64,000 nucleotides of DNA. Source: JARRLC01 sp050290865. Its GTDB lineage: Bacteria; Pseudomonadota; Alphaproteobacteria; Rhizobiales; Rhodomicrobiaceae. Position 1 is the stretch's first letter, and each line of letters begins with the position of its first letter. Of this stretch, positions 40,726 through 49,897 are shown one piece after another. The notes under the pieces were generated by a model. That model saw only the letters and a list, made by a program, of their open reading frames with translations, searched no databases and was not told where the DNA came from. The DNA lies in assembly GCA_050290865.1 (NCBI GenBank), contig JBNKIW010000002.1, positions 1-64,000 of the forward strand, given 5' to 3'. The position numbers and the translations under genes were made by a program.

Positions 40726-41577
40726 ATGTTTATGCGCAATTCGACCTCTGTCCGACATTGGCTGATTTCGGGTTCAAATCACCGGCTGCACAGTGCCGCG
40801 GGCCTCTTTGCGCTTGCACTGCTGCTCGCCTTCAGTTTCGCCGCGTCGGCTCAGCCGGAACGCGTCGTTCAGGTCCTTGAAGGCGGAGGCGCAGGCGTCA
40901 CTGTGCACAAGCCGCGAACTTTTGAGCCTGCCCAGCACCCACTGGAGATGTCGAAAGACCAGGCGCTCTGGGCGGCCATCGCTTTCGAAAACTCAGGGCT
41001 CGTGCGTAAATTGCTCAAGACCGGGGCCGATCCCAACAAACCGGAAGACCTTTCGCAGATGACGCCGCTGATGGCGGCCGAGACCTTCCCCGTTGCCTCT
41101 GCGCTGATGGAGAAGGGCGCCAGCGCCAGCGCACGCGACCGGACCGGCCGGACGCCGCTGCACTACGCCGTCAATATGCGCGACGCGGCGAGCATCATCC
41201 CGATACTCGTCCAGGCCGGCGCCGACGTGAATGCGCGCGCAGAGGATGCGGGCCGCAACACGCCGCTGCTTTTCGCTGTGGAGAAATACCTGGTCGGCAC
41301 CGGGCGGGATGAAGCCATCAATGCCAGCGTAATCCGCGTGCTCGTGCGGCTCGGCGCCGATCTCAACGCCGCCGACGCACGCGGCGCGACGCCGTTGGCC
41401 ATTGCCGCCAAACAAAACGAGCCCAAACTCATCCGACTCTTGATAGACTTGGGCGCTGACCCTGCCAAACGCCTCGGCAACGGGCGCACGCCGCTGGACT
41501 ATGCCCGCGAAGCAAATGCGCACGACGCCGTCCGGATGCTGGTGGCCATGACCGGCAAAGCGCGCCGGGCGAACTGA
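40726..41577 (+). CDS. Secreted ankyrin-repeat protein
   Basis: The 283-residue form starts at ATG 40726 with a basic start and a hydrophobic signal segment (ALALLLAFSFAASAQ), so it should be periplasmic. About five ankyrin repeats follow, for example DRTGRTPLHYAVNMRDAAS and DARGATPLAIAAKQNEPKL. Ankyrin arrays bind proteins; periplasmic ones often protect against oxidants or bind partners there. The upstream terminator at 40583 argues for its own promoter. Partners are unknown. Confidence 0.85.
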   Translation: MFMRNSTSVRHWLISGSNHRLHSAAGLFALALLLAFSFAASAQPERVVQVLEGGGAGVTVHKPRTFEPAQHPLEMSKDQALWAAIAFENSGLVRKLLKTGADPNKPEDLSQMTPLMAAETFPVASALMEKGASASARDRTGRTPLHYAVNMRDAASIIPILVQAGADVNARAEDAGRNTPLLFAVEKYLVGTGRDEAINASVIRVLVRLGADLNAADARGATPLAIAAKQNEPKLIRLLIDLGADPAKRLGNGRTPLDYAREANAHDAVRMLVAMTGKARRAN

Positions 41578-41579
41578 TC

Positions 41580-41604
41580 CGCAACCGGATGTTGATCGGT
41601 TGCG
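41580..41604 (+). terminator. Hairpin after the ankyrin gene
   Basis: CGCAACCG and CGGTTGCG form an 8-bp stem, extended by an AT/AT pair with one bulge, immediately after the stop. A pyrimidine-rich TTCCTCTG follows. It is a likely, imperfect terminator. Confidence 0.5.
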
Positions 41605-41650
41605 TTCCTCTGTCGTAGTGTAACGTGCAGACGATCGAAAGAAGCGACCC

Positions 41651-42685
41651 ATGTGGAATTCTCAGAGTTGGTGGCAAAACCCTGGCACGCGCGCTGCTGG
41701 CCCTGTCGCCGTCCTGCTGGCCGGTGCGGCGCTCGTCTTCAGCACGGCTGTTGGCGCGCAAGGCTACAGCAATCGCGACCAGCGCTGCCAGGACCTGGAA
41801 CGCCAGCTCGTCAGCGACTGGCAGCTCACCAACAGTCCGCGCGAGGCGCTGGCGGGCATCGACCACCAGATGGCCGAGTATGAGCGCGCCCGGCGTCGCG
41901 CGGAGACCGATGCCGAGCGCCGCAACTGCTACGAGGACATGTTCCTGTTCGGCCGCTCGCTGCGGCGGACACCGACATGCGTCAAGCTCGACAAAGAGAT
42001 CGAAAGCGCGCGGCGCAATCTGGACAACCTGCGCCAGCAGCGTGACGCTCTGACGAATAACGTGAGCCGCCGCATGCGCCGCGACGATCTGATCGCCGAG
42101 CTCGCGCGCTACGGTTGCGGGGACAATTACACGCGTGAATATGACTCGCGGCGCCGCCAGCAGTCGATTTTCTCGTTATGGGAAGATAACGAGAGTTCAT
42201 TCGATCGCAGCGAAGCCAACCCGCTGCCGGATCAATCCAACCTGCCCTTCGCCTCTTATCGCACAATGTGCGTGCGGCTGTGCGACGGCTACTACTTCCC
42301 TATCAGCTTTTCGACGCTGGAAAGCCGGTTTCGTGAAGACGAGATCAAATGTAAGGAGCAGTGTGCCGCTCCGGCAGAGCTCTACATTTACAGGAACCCG
42401 GGGGAAGAAGTCGAGAACATGGTCTCCCTCGACAGGAAACCTTATACGAGTTTGAAGACAGCTTTTCTCAATCGCAAACATTACATCAAAGGGTGCTCCT
42501 GCAAGGCAGAGGAATACTCGCCGCAGGACATCGCTCAGTCGGAACAGGCGCTCGGCATCCAGGCCAACGCGGGAAGCGCGAGCCTGCCTCCGGCGCAAGG
42601 CAACAGTATGAGCGACACCGGCGCTTCTCATCAGGAGAGAGAGCCGATGCCGCGGCAGGACGGCACGGGAAGTCCGATGCGATGA
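41651..42685 (+). CDS. DUF2865-family secreted protein
   Basis: The 344-residue protein has a signal peptide (cleavage near VGA-QG), a coiled-coil-like region (about 50-150) and the DUF2865 core with CVRLCDGYYFPISFST and a C-x3-C pair in IKCKEQCAAPAEL, followed by PGEEVENMVSLD. DUF2865 proteins are widespread in Hyphomicrobiales and poorly characterised. Cysteines are numerous, so disulfides are likely. The tail is polar and disordered. Confidence 0.85.
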   Translation: MWNSQSWWQNPGTRAAGPVAVLLAGAALVFSTAVGAQGYSNRDQRCQDLERQLVSDWQLTNSPREALAGIDHQMAEYERARRRAETDAERRNCYEDMFLFGRSLRRTPTCVKLDKEIESARRNLDNLRQQRDALTNNVSRRMRRDDLIAELARYGCGDNYTREYDSRRRQQSIFSLWEDNESSFDRSEANPLPDQSNLPFASYRTMCVRLCDGYYFPISFSTLESRFREDEIKCKEQCAAPAELYIYRNPGEEVENMVSLDRKPYTSLKTAFLNRKHYIKGCSCKAEEYSPQDIAQSEQALGIQANAGSASLPPAQGNSMSDTGASHQEREPMPRQDGTGSPMR

Positions 42686-42868
42686 GTGCCCAAGGGCGCG
42701 CGCGGGCGATTTGATGCCGGCAACGGTGCGGCTGGTTAAGAGTTATGAGACGGAGAACGCGTGGGAGAAACGCGGCCAAAGGGCGCAATGCCAAAACGAA
42801 GAAAATGCTTTATCCGCTTTAGCCGGGGAGAGAGTCTTTCCGCTGTTCGAGGCACGTGAGGAACGGCA

Positions 42869-43474
42869 ATGAGTGAACTGAATTCAATTTTGCAACGAAA
42901 CGCCGAATGGGCACGCGCCAAGGTTGGCAACGACCCGGACTATTTTACGCGGCTGAGCGCCGGGCAATCGCCTGACTTGCTGTGGATTGGCTGCTCGGAC
43001 AGCCGGGTGCCTGCCAGCGCTATCACCGGGCTGGAGCCAGGCCAAGTCTTCGTCCACCGCAACATAGCCAATCTGGCCTATCCCGCCGACCTCAACTGCA
43101 TGTCGGTTCTGCAGTATGCGGTGGAAGCGCTGAAGGTGCGGCACATCGTGGTCTGTGGCCACTACGGATGTGGCGGGATCAAAGCGGCGCTGAAAGGCGC
43201 CCCGCAAGGCCCGATCGACTACTGGCGCGAGCCGATCAGGCAACTCGTGCGGGAGGAGCGCGACCATCTGGCGACGCTCGCGGATGATGAGGAGCGCGTC
43301 AACTACCTCTGCGAGGAAAACGTTCGGGTGCAGCTCCGCAACATCGCCCGTTCGCCGGTCATGCGCGGCGCGCGCGAGCGGGGACAAGCCGTAACGCTAC
43401 ATGGCTGGATCTTCTCGCTCAGCGATGGCCATCTGCGCGATCTGAAATACGACACGGCGGACCTGCTGGACTGA
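42869..43474 (+). CDS. can: Beta-class carbonic anhydrase
   Basis: The enzyme interconverts CO2 and bicarbonate. The 201-residue protein has the zinc-ligand layout Cys42 and Asp44 in GCSDSRVPAS, and His98 and Cys101 in CGHYGCGG, in the same positions as in E. coli Can. A GAGGAA box precedes the ATG. It is followed by a terminator. Confidence 0.96.
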   Translation: MSELNSILQRNAEWARAKVGNDPDYFTRLSAGQSPDLLWIGCSDSRVPASAITGLEPGQVFVHRNIANLAYPADLNCMSVLQYAVEALKVRHIVVCGHYGCGGIKAALKGAPQGPIDYWREPIRQLVREERDHLATLADDEERVNYLCEENVRVQLRNIARSPVMRGARERGQAVTLHGWIFSLSDGHLRDLKYDTADLLD

Positions 43475-43483
43475 GCGAAGTTG

Positions 43484-43512
43484 GGCGGGGCTCTGCGCGA
43501 GTCTCGCCTTTT
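43484..43512 (+). terminator. Terminator of the carbonic anhydrase gene
   Basis: GGCGGGGCTC and GAGTCTCGCC form a 10-bp stem with two G-T pairs and a 5-base loop, followed by TTTTAC. It lies 10 bases after the stop. Confidence 0.75.
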
Positions 43513-43608
43513 ACAAACGCTCGCAATCCCAGCATGTGGACGAGGTTTGAGAAGCCGCATCGGAACGCCATCTTCCACGACACGGTGTCGCCGGCGGTTT
43601 TGGCCGCT

Positions 43609-46236
43609 TCAAATACCAGCGGCGGTGGCGCGCAGTTCCCGTGGCTCTGGTGTTGGATGTGGCTGCGAGGAGCTTGGCCAGGTCAACGCATCGTCGCCAT
43701 CCCGTATTGCGCAAAGCAGGCGTTCCACGCTCGCTGCCCATGTGGGACACGCAATGCCGCCGGAACAGGGGATATCGCCGCGATCACCAAGCGAGAACCA
43801 GGTCTCTATCGCGCGGGCCAAGCTCGCCGGCGTCCGTCCGCTGAAGTAATAGGCGTGCTCACCAACAGTTTCCCTGAACACCGGCAGATCGCGCGCCAGT
43901 ATCGGTACCTCGTGGCGAGCAGCTTCGATCAGCGGAAGGCCGGAGCCTGCGGCCTCGCAGGCGGCGATGAATCCGGCTGCGGACGCGTGGATATGGCGCC
44001 GAAGCTCACCGCTGGCGCCGGGTAGCCAGAACAACCGCCTGTCGTATTGAGGATGCGCGCGCAGGCGTCTCGCCAGATCCTTCGTTTCCCAGCCCGGGGC
44101 GCCGACAATGACGAGATTGAGTTCTACGCCGCATTGCCAGAGCAGGTCGAATGCTGCCATCGCCTGCGTATGCCCCGTGTGCGGGGCAATGTCGCCGGTC
44201 ATGAGCAGGAAGGGGCGCTCGCAGATCCTGGTGAGTTTTCCTTGGTACGCGGGCTTCAAGGCGAGGGCAGTGTCGCACGTTTCGGGGTCGCATCCGGGGG
44301 GAAACGCCAAGATCTTCAAAGGGCGGCGGTCGGCGCGTGTGGCATTCTGGACCAGCCAATCCCGCAGTTCATGCGCCAGGACAGCGGAGGCACAGGCCAC
44401 ACCGTCGGCGATATCCGCGACCGCTTGCAGCCACTGACTGTACAACTCTTCAGTCGCCGGCGGAAAGGAGTGCGGCCACAGGACGGGCAGAAGATCTTGC
44501 ACGGCGAAGTAGACCTTCGCGCCACGATTGCGTATGCGCCTCAGATGCTCCGTACCGGCGCGCAGGGCCTCTATATCCCAGCCGATGCCGAGAAAGATGT
44601 CGCCAGCCTGAAAATCGGCTGGAGGATACTCCCAAACGGATGCACGCCCCCGTTTGCCCCCCGTGGCGCCTGGGACGTCCGCGTGGCGGATCAGACCTGT
44701 GCGCGGGCAGATGAACACGGACTGGGCCTGCATCCGCAGCTTGCCGCAAGCGCCGTGCTCGTCAAGAAGAGCCGCCGCCAAGCCCGGCAACGGCCCCCCT
44801 GCGCCGTCGCCGCTCGCAGGCTGTGCATCGACGAACACGCGTGACTCTCTTGCGACAGGCTCATTGGCAGCGATGCTTGCGGCGATGGCTGCCAGATCGC
44901 CGCGCGACGGCCCTGGTTTCTGCTGGATCGACACAATGCGGGCAAGAAAAGCCCGGCGTTTTTCGCCTCCCGGCGCGGGCAGGATGCCGCCGGTTCTCTC
45001 TGCCGGGAGGCGCGGGCGGAAAGGTGCGGCCATGGCCGCGAAGGCGTCCAGGGTGCGTTTCGCGGCGGCATCCCAGGTATAAGCGCGTGCCTGAACTGGG
45101 CCATGCGCAGCCAGGGATTGGCGAAAACGCTCGTTCGACAGGGCTTCGCTCATCTTCGCCGCCATCGACGGAACGCTGGCCGGATCGAAGAGTGCGTCGC
45201 GGCGGCCGACGACTTCGGGCAGGCTCGTTCGGTCGGATGCGATCACGGGTGCGCCGCAGCGCATTGCCTCGACGGCAGGAAGACCGAAGCCCTCATGGAT
45301 GGAGGGCACAATGAGCAAATGGCACAAATTATAGAGTGAGATCAGATCGTCATCCGGGACATAGTTGGTGAAGATGACGTCGCTGGGCGGCAGCCGCAGC
45401 CGTTTGATGTGGCCCAGGTGCTCGCCCAGAGCGTCTTCTGATATCTTGCCGGACAGAACGAGTTGAAAGTCCTGCCGCTGTTCCGGCGCGAGCGAAGCGT
45501 AGGCGTCGATCAGGCCGTCAATATTCTTGCGTGGATCGAAACCAGCCGTGCAGAGAAGAAACGGCTTCGTCAGCCCGTACCGGCCACGCAAGCCAGCTTC
45601 ATCGATCGTATGATGCGGCCGGACGCAGAAACTTTCATCCGCACCTGCGGATATCGTGACTATTTTTTCCGGATGAATATCGAGAGCATCTATGGCCTCC
45701 TGACGCGAATATTCAGAGATGGCCAGAAGAAGCTGTGCGCGCCGAAGACTTTCCAGCCGCCAATTGTACCACGCTTTCAGACGCGCATTGCCGAGATACG
45801 CTTCGGGGTTTAGCAGTGGAATGAGATCGTAAAGCGTCACCGCCGTCCTGGCGCATTGCTCTTCCGGCACGGACTGGACCGCATCGTCATCCAGCCCCTC
45901 GAACAGACTCGAAACGTGGACGACATCCGGATTGAGGCGGCCAACAAACCGCGCCCTGATCAGCTCCGCCGCGCGCGCGCGCCAAGCGTTCTCCGGATCG
46001 CACAAGGCTGTTGCTCCGGGCGCCTCGAAAACGGCGATTCGCCCGGGGCCGAGGCAGGGTTCGAACTCGGCACGCAAGGGAGCTATGGTCCCCGGCAGGC
46101 GGGCATTCAGCGTCAGCCAAAAATCATGGCAGCCCCGATGCTGTACGAGCGCCTTCGCCAAACCCAGCGAATAGCGTCCGATCCCCCTCTGGGCGCTCGT
46201 CGTCTGACAGCCCTGCAGATCCAACAAGATACGCAT
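43609..46236 (-). CDS. Double-domain GT4 glycosyltransferase
   Basis: The 875-residue protein contains two GT-B type glycosyltransferase modules. The first (about 1-390) begins MRILLDLQGCQTTSAQRGIG and carries TAGFDPRKNIDGLI and EGFGLPAVEAM, the E-x7-E motif of family GT4. A linker (about 400-540) follows. The second (about 545-850) has a weaker set including EAAGSGLPLIEAA. Such tandem enzymes assemble O-antigen or other repeating polysaccharides (WbdA is an example). ATG 46236 has an AGGTG box; GTG 46242 overlapping the preceding stop is an alternative. It is isolated from other polysaccharide genes except the small frame before it. Confidence 0.85.
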   Translation of the reverse strand: MRILLDLQGCQTTSAQRGIGRYSLGLAKALVQHRGCHDFWLTLNARLPGTIAPLRAEFEPCLGPGRIAVFEAPGATALCDPENAWRARAAELIRARFVGRLNPDVVHVSSLFEGLDDDAVQSVPEEQCARTAVTLYDLIPLLNPEAYLGNARLKAWYNWRLESLRRAQLLLAISEYSRQEAIDALDIHPEKIVTISAGADESFCVRPHHTIDEAGLRGRYGLTKPFLLCTAGFDPRKNIDGLIDAYASLAPEQRQDFQLVLSGKISEDALGEHLGHIKRLRLPPSDVIFTNYVPDDDLISLYNLCHLLIVPSIHEGFGLPAVEAMRCGAPVIASDRTSLPEVVGRRDALFDPASVPSMAAKMSEALSNERFRQSLAAHGPVQARAYTWDAAAKRTLDAFAAMAAPFRPRLPAERTGGILPAPGGEKRRAFLARIVSIQQKPGPSRGDLAAIAASIAANEPVARESRVFVDAQPASGDGAGGPLPGLAAALLDEHGACGKLRMQAQSVFICPRTGLIRHADVPGATGGKRGRASVWEYPPADFQAGDIFLGIGWDIEALRAGTEHLRRIRNRGAKVYFAVQDLLPVLWPHSFPPATEELYSQWLQAVADIADGVACASAVLAHELRDWLVQNATRADRRPLKILAFPPGCDPETCDTALALKPAYQGKLTRICERPFLLMTGDIAPHTGHTQAMAAFDLLWQCGVELNLVIVGAPGWETKDLARRLRAHPQYDRRLFWLPGASGELRRHIHASAAGFIAACEAAGSGLPLIEAARHEVPILARDLPVFRETVGEHAYYFSGRTPASLARAIETWFSLGDRGDIPCSGGIACPTWAASVERLLCAIRDGDDALTWPSSSQPHPTPEPRELRATAAGI

Positions 46237-46238
46237 TT

Positions 46239-46574
46239 TCACCTATTGATATAGTGGTCCCGATCACAAGCAACCTGAAGCGCGCGTAGTTCGCGAAAGA
46301 TCTCCCGCGCGGGGGCCGTCAACTCCGAAATTCCAAGCCTGGCCATCTTCGCCGCGGTCTGGTGTTTCGTGAGCCGACGCTGCATACGCCTTCGGAAACC
46401 ACTTGGAAGAATCGGTACACAAAGAAAAAGTCCACTCATGAACCATTTCCGATAGGAAGAATTCTTGAAGTACAACGTCACCGGACCGGGGGGCGGCTCA
46501 AGCGGGGAAAGCGCGGAGATGTCGCCGGGCTCGCTCGCGGAAAACTGGGATGGTCGGCTCCCTTTCGTATCCAT
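46239..46574 (-). CDS. Small protein of unknown function before the glycosyltransferase
   Basis: The frame from ATG 46574 encodes 111 residues and overlaps or abuts the glycosyltransferase start, indicating translational coupling. It has one hydrophobic segment (WFMSGLFLCVPIL, about residue 45) followed by a basic helical tail with LTKHQTAAKMARLGISEL. The C-terminal part looks like the end of a larger polysaccharide-related protein, so it may be a remnant. A TTG 9 codons earlier is an alternative start. I do not recognise the family. Confidence 0.45.
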   Translation of the reverse strand: MDTKGSRPSQFSASEPGDISALSPLEPPPGPVTLYFKNSSYRKWFMSGLFLCVPILPSGFRRRMQRRLTKHQTAAKMARLGISELTAPAREIFRELRALQVACDRDHYINR

Positions 46575-46738
46575 GGGGTTCAGGCACCTCGACAAATTCA
46601 ACTTTTACGAGCTTTGGTAGGACTGCACACCAGACTTGGCAACAACCTCGACGCAGCGCGGGGTGTGTTTCGCACATCTTTCTCCCTCGCGCGGAAACGA
46701 TCTCCGTTCACCGTTGCCGTAAATCCGCAAGGCACGCG

Positions 46739-46766
46739 TTGACACACTGCTGCATTTTGCTAAAAC
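46739..46766 (+). promoter_or_regulatory. Promoter of the B12-controlled operon
   Basis: TTGACA (46739-46744) and TAAAAC (46761-46766) are separated by 16 bases. Transcription would start about 46773, just before the riboswitch. The -35 is a perfect consensus. Confidence 0.6.
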
Positions 46767-46776
46767 TTTATTCGCT

Positions 46777-46966
46777 TTTGGTGTCCGGGGAGACTGCTAC
46801 CCCCGGATGAAACGGGAAGCCGGTGCGCCTCGATGAGGCAAGTCCGGCACTGCCCCCGCAACGGTAGACGAGAAAGAAGACAGCTCGACGCCACTGTGCG
46901 TGACCGCATGGGAAGGCGCTGTCCTCGGGAAACATCCCGCTCGTGAGTCCGGAGACCGGCCTTGAG
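46777..46966 (+). promoter_or_regulatory. Cobalamin riboswitch
   Basis: The leader shows the conserved B12 aptamer elements in order: GAAGCCGGTGCG, AGTCCGGCACTGCCCCCGCA followed by ACGGTA, CCACTGTGCG, GGGAAGGCGCTG and the B12 box region GTGAGTCCGGAGACCGGCC. Binding of adenosylcobalamin should repress btuB and the downstream cob genes. No T run follows the aptamer; a GC-rich stem near 47065-47085 just before the btuB ribosome binding site suggests translational control. Confidence 0.93.
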
Positions 46967-47099
46967 CACCTGATCGGGCATTGCGGAGGGCTTTGCCAGG
47001 GGCAACAGGCAGACGTCCGTCTCGCGTTCCGCATCCACCCTCCGACGTGCCCTTGCGCCAACAATCGCGCGCGGGGTCGTGCGCGGATGGAGTGTACTG

Positions 47100-48971
47100 A
47101 TGCGAGTACCTGCCCTTCTGGCAGCAAGCCTGCTGCCTGTCCTTCCCTCGCTTGTCCAGGCCCAGACCGTTCCCGAGCTGGAACCGATCATCATCACCGC
47201 GGCGCGCACAGAGCAGCCCGTGGACAAGACATCCGCCGCCGTCACCGTCATCACCAGGCAGGACATCGCCCGCAGCCAGGCGCGGAGTGTGCAGGACCTG
47301 CTGAGCGGCACGCCCGGCCTCGGACTCGCGAACAATGGCGGGGCGGGGAAGGTGACATCGCTCTATCTGCGCGGCACCAACGCGGACCATGTGCTGGTCA
47401 TGATCGACGGCGTGAAAATCGGCTCGGCCACGCTCGGTACGGTTGCATTCCAGGACTTGCCCGTCGATCTGATCGAGCGCATCGAAATCGTGCGGGGACC
47501 GCGCGCCGCCCTCTACGGCTCGGAGGCCATTGGCGGCGTGATCCAGATCTTCACGAGGAAGGGCGGCGCGCAGCGCACGACGTTCAGCGCGACCGGCGGC
47601 AGTTTCGGCACGATGAAAAGCTCTGGCACCGTGTCGGGGAGCATCGGTCCGGACGTCTGGTACAATTTTGGCCTGTCCGGCTCCACCACGAAAGGCTTCA
47701 ATGCCTGCAAGGGGCGGCCCTGGACGGAGGGCGGCGGCGGCTGCTTCACCTACGAGCCCGATAAGGACGGCTATAAGAACCTGTCCGGAACCGCCCGCGT
47801 GGGCTGGCGTTTCGCGCCCTGGGGCGAGATCGAGGCGAACGCGCTGCACACGCGCGGCCGCAGCGAATACGACGGCACCGACGTCAACATGTCGCGCGTC
47901 GAGCAGCAGGTGCTCGGCACGACGCTCACGCTGACCCCGGTGGATTACCTCAAGACCACGTTCCGGGTGGCGGAAAGCAAGGATTTCTCGAAAAACTACC
48001 TGAACGGCGTCTTCCAGACGCGCTTCGACACGCGCCGCGAAATGGCGACCTGGCAGAGCGATCTGACCGCGGCACCGGGCCTGCATCTCATTGCTGGCGC
48101 CGACTGGCTGACGGACTACGTCGACAGCACCACGGCCTATACCGTTGCTTCGCGCGCCAATACCGGCGTCTTCGCGCAGTTGCTCGGCGAACATGGCGAT
48201 CACAATGTGCAACTCGCTTTGCGTCACGACGAGAACGAGCAGTTCGGCGGCCACATCACCGGCAATATCGGCTGGGGCTACCAAATCACCGACAACCTCA
48301 AACTGACCGCATCCTATGGTACGGCGTTCAAAGCGCCGACCTTCAATCAGCTCTATTGGCCCGCCGATTACTGGTCCTGGGGCGGCGGCAGCGGCGGCAA
48401 TCCCGATCTGCGCCCCGAGCATTCGAAGACCGCGGAAGTGGGGCTGGCAGGCGACGTGGCGGGCGTGCGCTGGGGCGTGAATGCCTTTGAGACGCGCGCG
48501 ACTGACCTGATTGCCTGGGGAGTGGATGCCTCCGGCTTCTGGTCGCCCGTCAATGTCGATACGGCTCGCATCCGCGGCATCGAACTGACGGCCTCCACGC
48601 AGATCGCAAGTTGGGATGTCCGCGGCAACCTCACCCTGCTCGATCCGGTGAATCAATCGGAGGGTGCCAATGGTGGCAAGGTGCTGGCCCGCCGGGCGCG
48701 GCAAGCCTGGGCGCTGCACGCCGATCGCAACTTCGGCGACTGGAGCTTCGGCGCCTCGCTACGCGGCGAGGGCAAGCGCTACGACGATCTCGCCAACACT
48801 GTCGAACTCGATCCCTACACGGTCGTGGACCTGCGCGCCGAGTACAAGATCAACGACGACTGGCGCGCCCAGCTCAAACTGGAGAACGTCTTCGACACGG
48901 ACTACGAGACCGCTCATCTCTACAATCAGCCCGGTCGCAGCGTGTTCGTCACCCTGCGTTATGCCCATTGA
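47100..48971 (+). CDS. btuB: TonB-dependent vitamin B12 receptor
   Basis: The outer-membrane receptor imports cobalamins using TonB energy. The 623-residue form starts at ATG 47100 (GGAG box 8 bases upstream). After the signal peptide come a TonB box (ELEPIIITAAR), the plug domain (SVQDLLSGTPGLGL, VLVMIDGVKIGS, ERIEIVRGPRAALYGSEAIGG split by length) and a 22-strand barrel ending in FVTLRYAH with a terminal aromatic-rich strand. The riboswitch and the following cob genes support B12 as substrate. It may also take cobinamide. Confidence 0.93.
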   Translation: MRVPALLAASLLPVLPSLVQAQTVPELEPIIITAARTEQPVDKTSAAVTVITRQDIARSQARSVQDLLSGTPGLGLANNGGAGKVTSLYLRGTNADHVLVMIDGVKIGSATLGTVAFQDLPVDLIERIEIVRGPRAALYGSEAIGGVIQIFTRKGGAQRTTFSATGGSFGTMKSSGTVSGSIGPDVWYNFGLSGSTTKGFNACKGRPWTEGGGGCFTYEPDKDGYKNLSGTARVGWRFAPWGEIEANALHTRGRSEYDGTDVNMSRVEQQVLGTTLTLTPVDYLKTTFRVAESKDFSKNYLNGVFQTRFDTRREMATWQSDLTAAPGLHLIAGADWLTDYVDSTTAYTVASRANTGVFAQLLGEHGDHNVQLALRHDENEQFGGHITGNIGWGYQITDNLKLTASYGTAFKAPTFNQLYWPADYWSWGGGSGGNPDLRPEHSKTAEVGLAGDVAGVRWGVNAFETRATDLIAWGVDASGFWSPVNVDTARIRGIELTASTQIASWDVRGNLTLLDPVNQSEGANGGKVLARRARQAWALHADRNFGDWSFGASLRGEGKRYDDLANTVELDPYTVVDLRAEYKINDDWRAQLKLENVFDTDYETAHLYNQPGRSVFVTLRYAH

Positions 48972-48988
48972 GCCGGAACGGACTGCCG

Positions 48989-49897
48989 GTGATGACCGCT
49001 GCCATCGCGCTGGCCAGCTTCGCCTTCGACTGGATTGCGGGCGAACCGCGCCGTTTCCATCCGCTGGCCGGGTTTGGTTGGCTGGCGGGCCGGGTCGAGG
49101 CATGGCTCAACGGCCCGGTGCGCTGGCGCGGCGCGGTCGCGGCGGGTCTTCTCGTGCTGCCATTCGCGGTGCTGACGGCATGGCTGGAGGCGAAGGGGGG
49201 CGTTCTGGGCTGGAGTATCGCCTTTGCCGCCCTCACTTTCGCAATCGGCCATCGCAGCCTGCACGACCATGCGGGCGCGGTCGCCGAGGCATTGCGCCAT
49301 ACCGATGACGCCGCCGCGCGGGCGCGCGCTTCCCGCCTTGTCAGCCGGGATAGCGACAGCCTCGATGCCGCCGCCGCCACAACTGAGTCGGTGCTGGAAA
49401 ACGGCAATGACGCGGTGTTCGGCGCGCTGTTCTGGTTCGCGGTTGCGGGCGCGGGCGGAGCGGTGGCCTACCGTCTCGTCAACACGCTCGACGCCATGTG
49501 GGGCTATCGCAGCGAGCGCTTCCGAGCATTCGGCTGGGCGGCGGCCCGGCTCGACGATGCGCTGAACTGGGTGCCCGCGCGCCTCACCGCGCTGACCTAC
49601 GCCGTGCTGGGCGCAACCGGCGCGGCGTTCGACTGCTGGCGGCGTCAGGCAGGCGCGTGGAAAAGCCCCAACGCCGGGCCGGTGATGGCGGCAGGCGCGG
49701 GGGCGCTGGGTGTGGCGCTCGGCGGTCCGGCACGCTATGGCGGCGAATGGCAGGCGAGGCCGCCGCTGGGGCAGGGGCACGCGCCGGGCGCCGCCGATAT
49801 CGGCCGGGCGCTGGCGCTGGTGCGGCATGGCGTGTTCCTGTGGCTCGGCGTTCTCCTGGTGGTGGCGCTCATCCGCTGGGGGATCGCCTATGCTTGA
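48989..49897 (+). CDS. cobD: Adenosylcobinamide-phosphate synthase (CbiB/CobD)
   Basis: This membrane enzyme joins adenosylcobyric acid with aminopropanol phosphate. About 302 residues with several hydrophobic segments; conserved pieces include DWIAGEPRRFHPLAGFG, RLVSRDSDSLD, ATTESVLENGNDAVFG and RLVNTLDAMWGY. GTG 48989 and ATG 48992 are both possible starts. It overlaps cobC by 8 bases. This step works in de novo synthesis or salvage. Confidence 0.95.
   Translation: MMTAAIALASFAFDWIAGEPRRFHPLAGFGWLAGRVEAWLNGPVRWRGAVAAGLLVLPFAVLTAWLEAKGGVLGWSIAFAALTFAIGHRSLHDHAGAVAEALRHTDDAAARARASRLVSRDSDSLDAAAATTESVLENGNDAVFGALFWFAVAGAGGAVAYRLVNTLDAMWGYRSERFRAFGWAAARLDDALNWVPARLTALTYAVLGATGAAFDCWRRQAGAWKSPNAGPVMAAGAGALGVALGGPARYGGEWQARPPLGQGHAPGAADIGRALALVRHGVFLWLGVLLVVALIRWGIAYA

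Noticed and set aside
46797..48719. A 640-codon open frame on the minus strand across the riboswitch and btuB
   Set aside because: It lies opposite a clear TonB-dependent receptor and a riboswitch and shows no recognisable domain.
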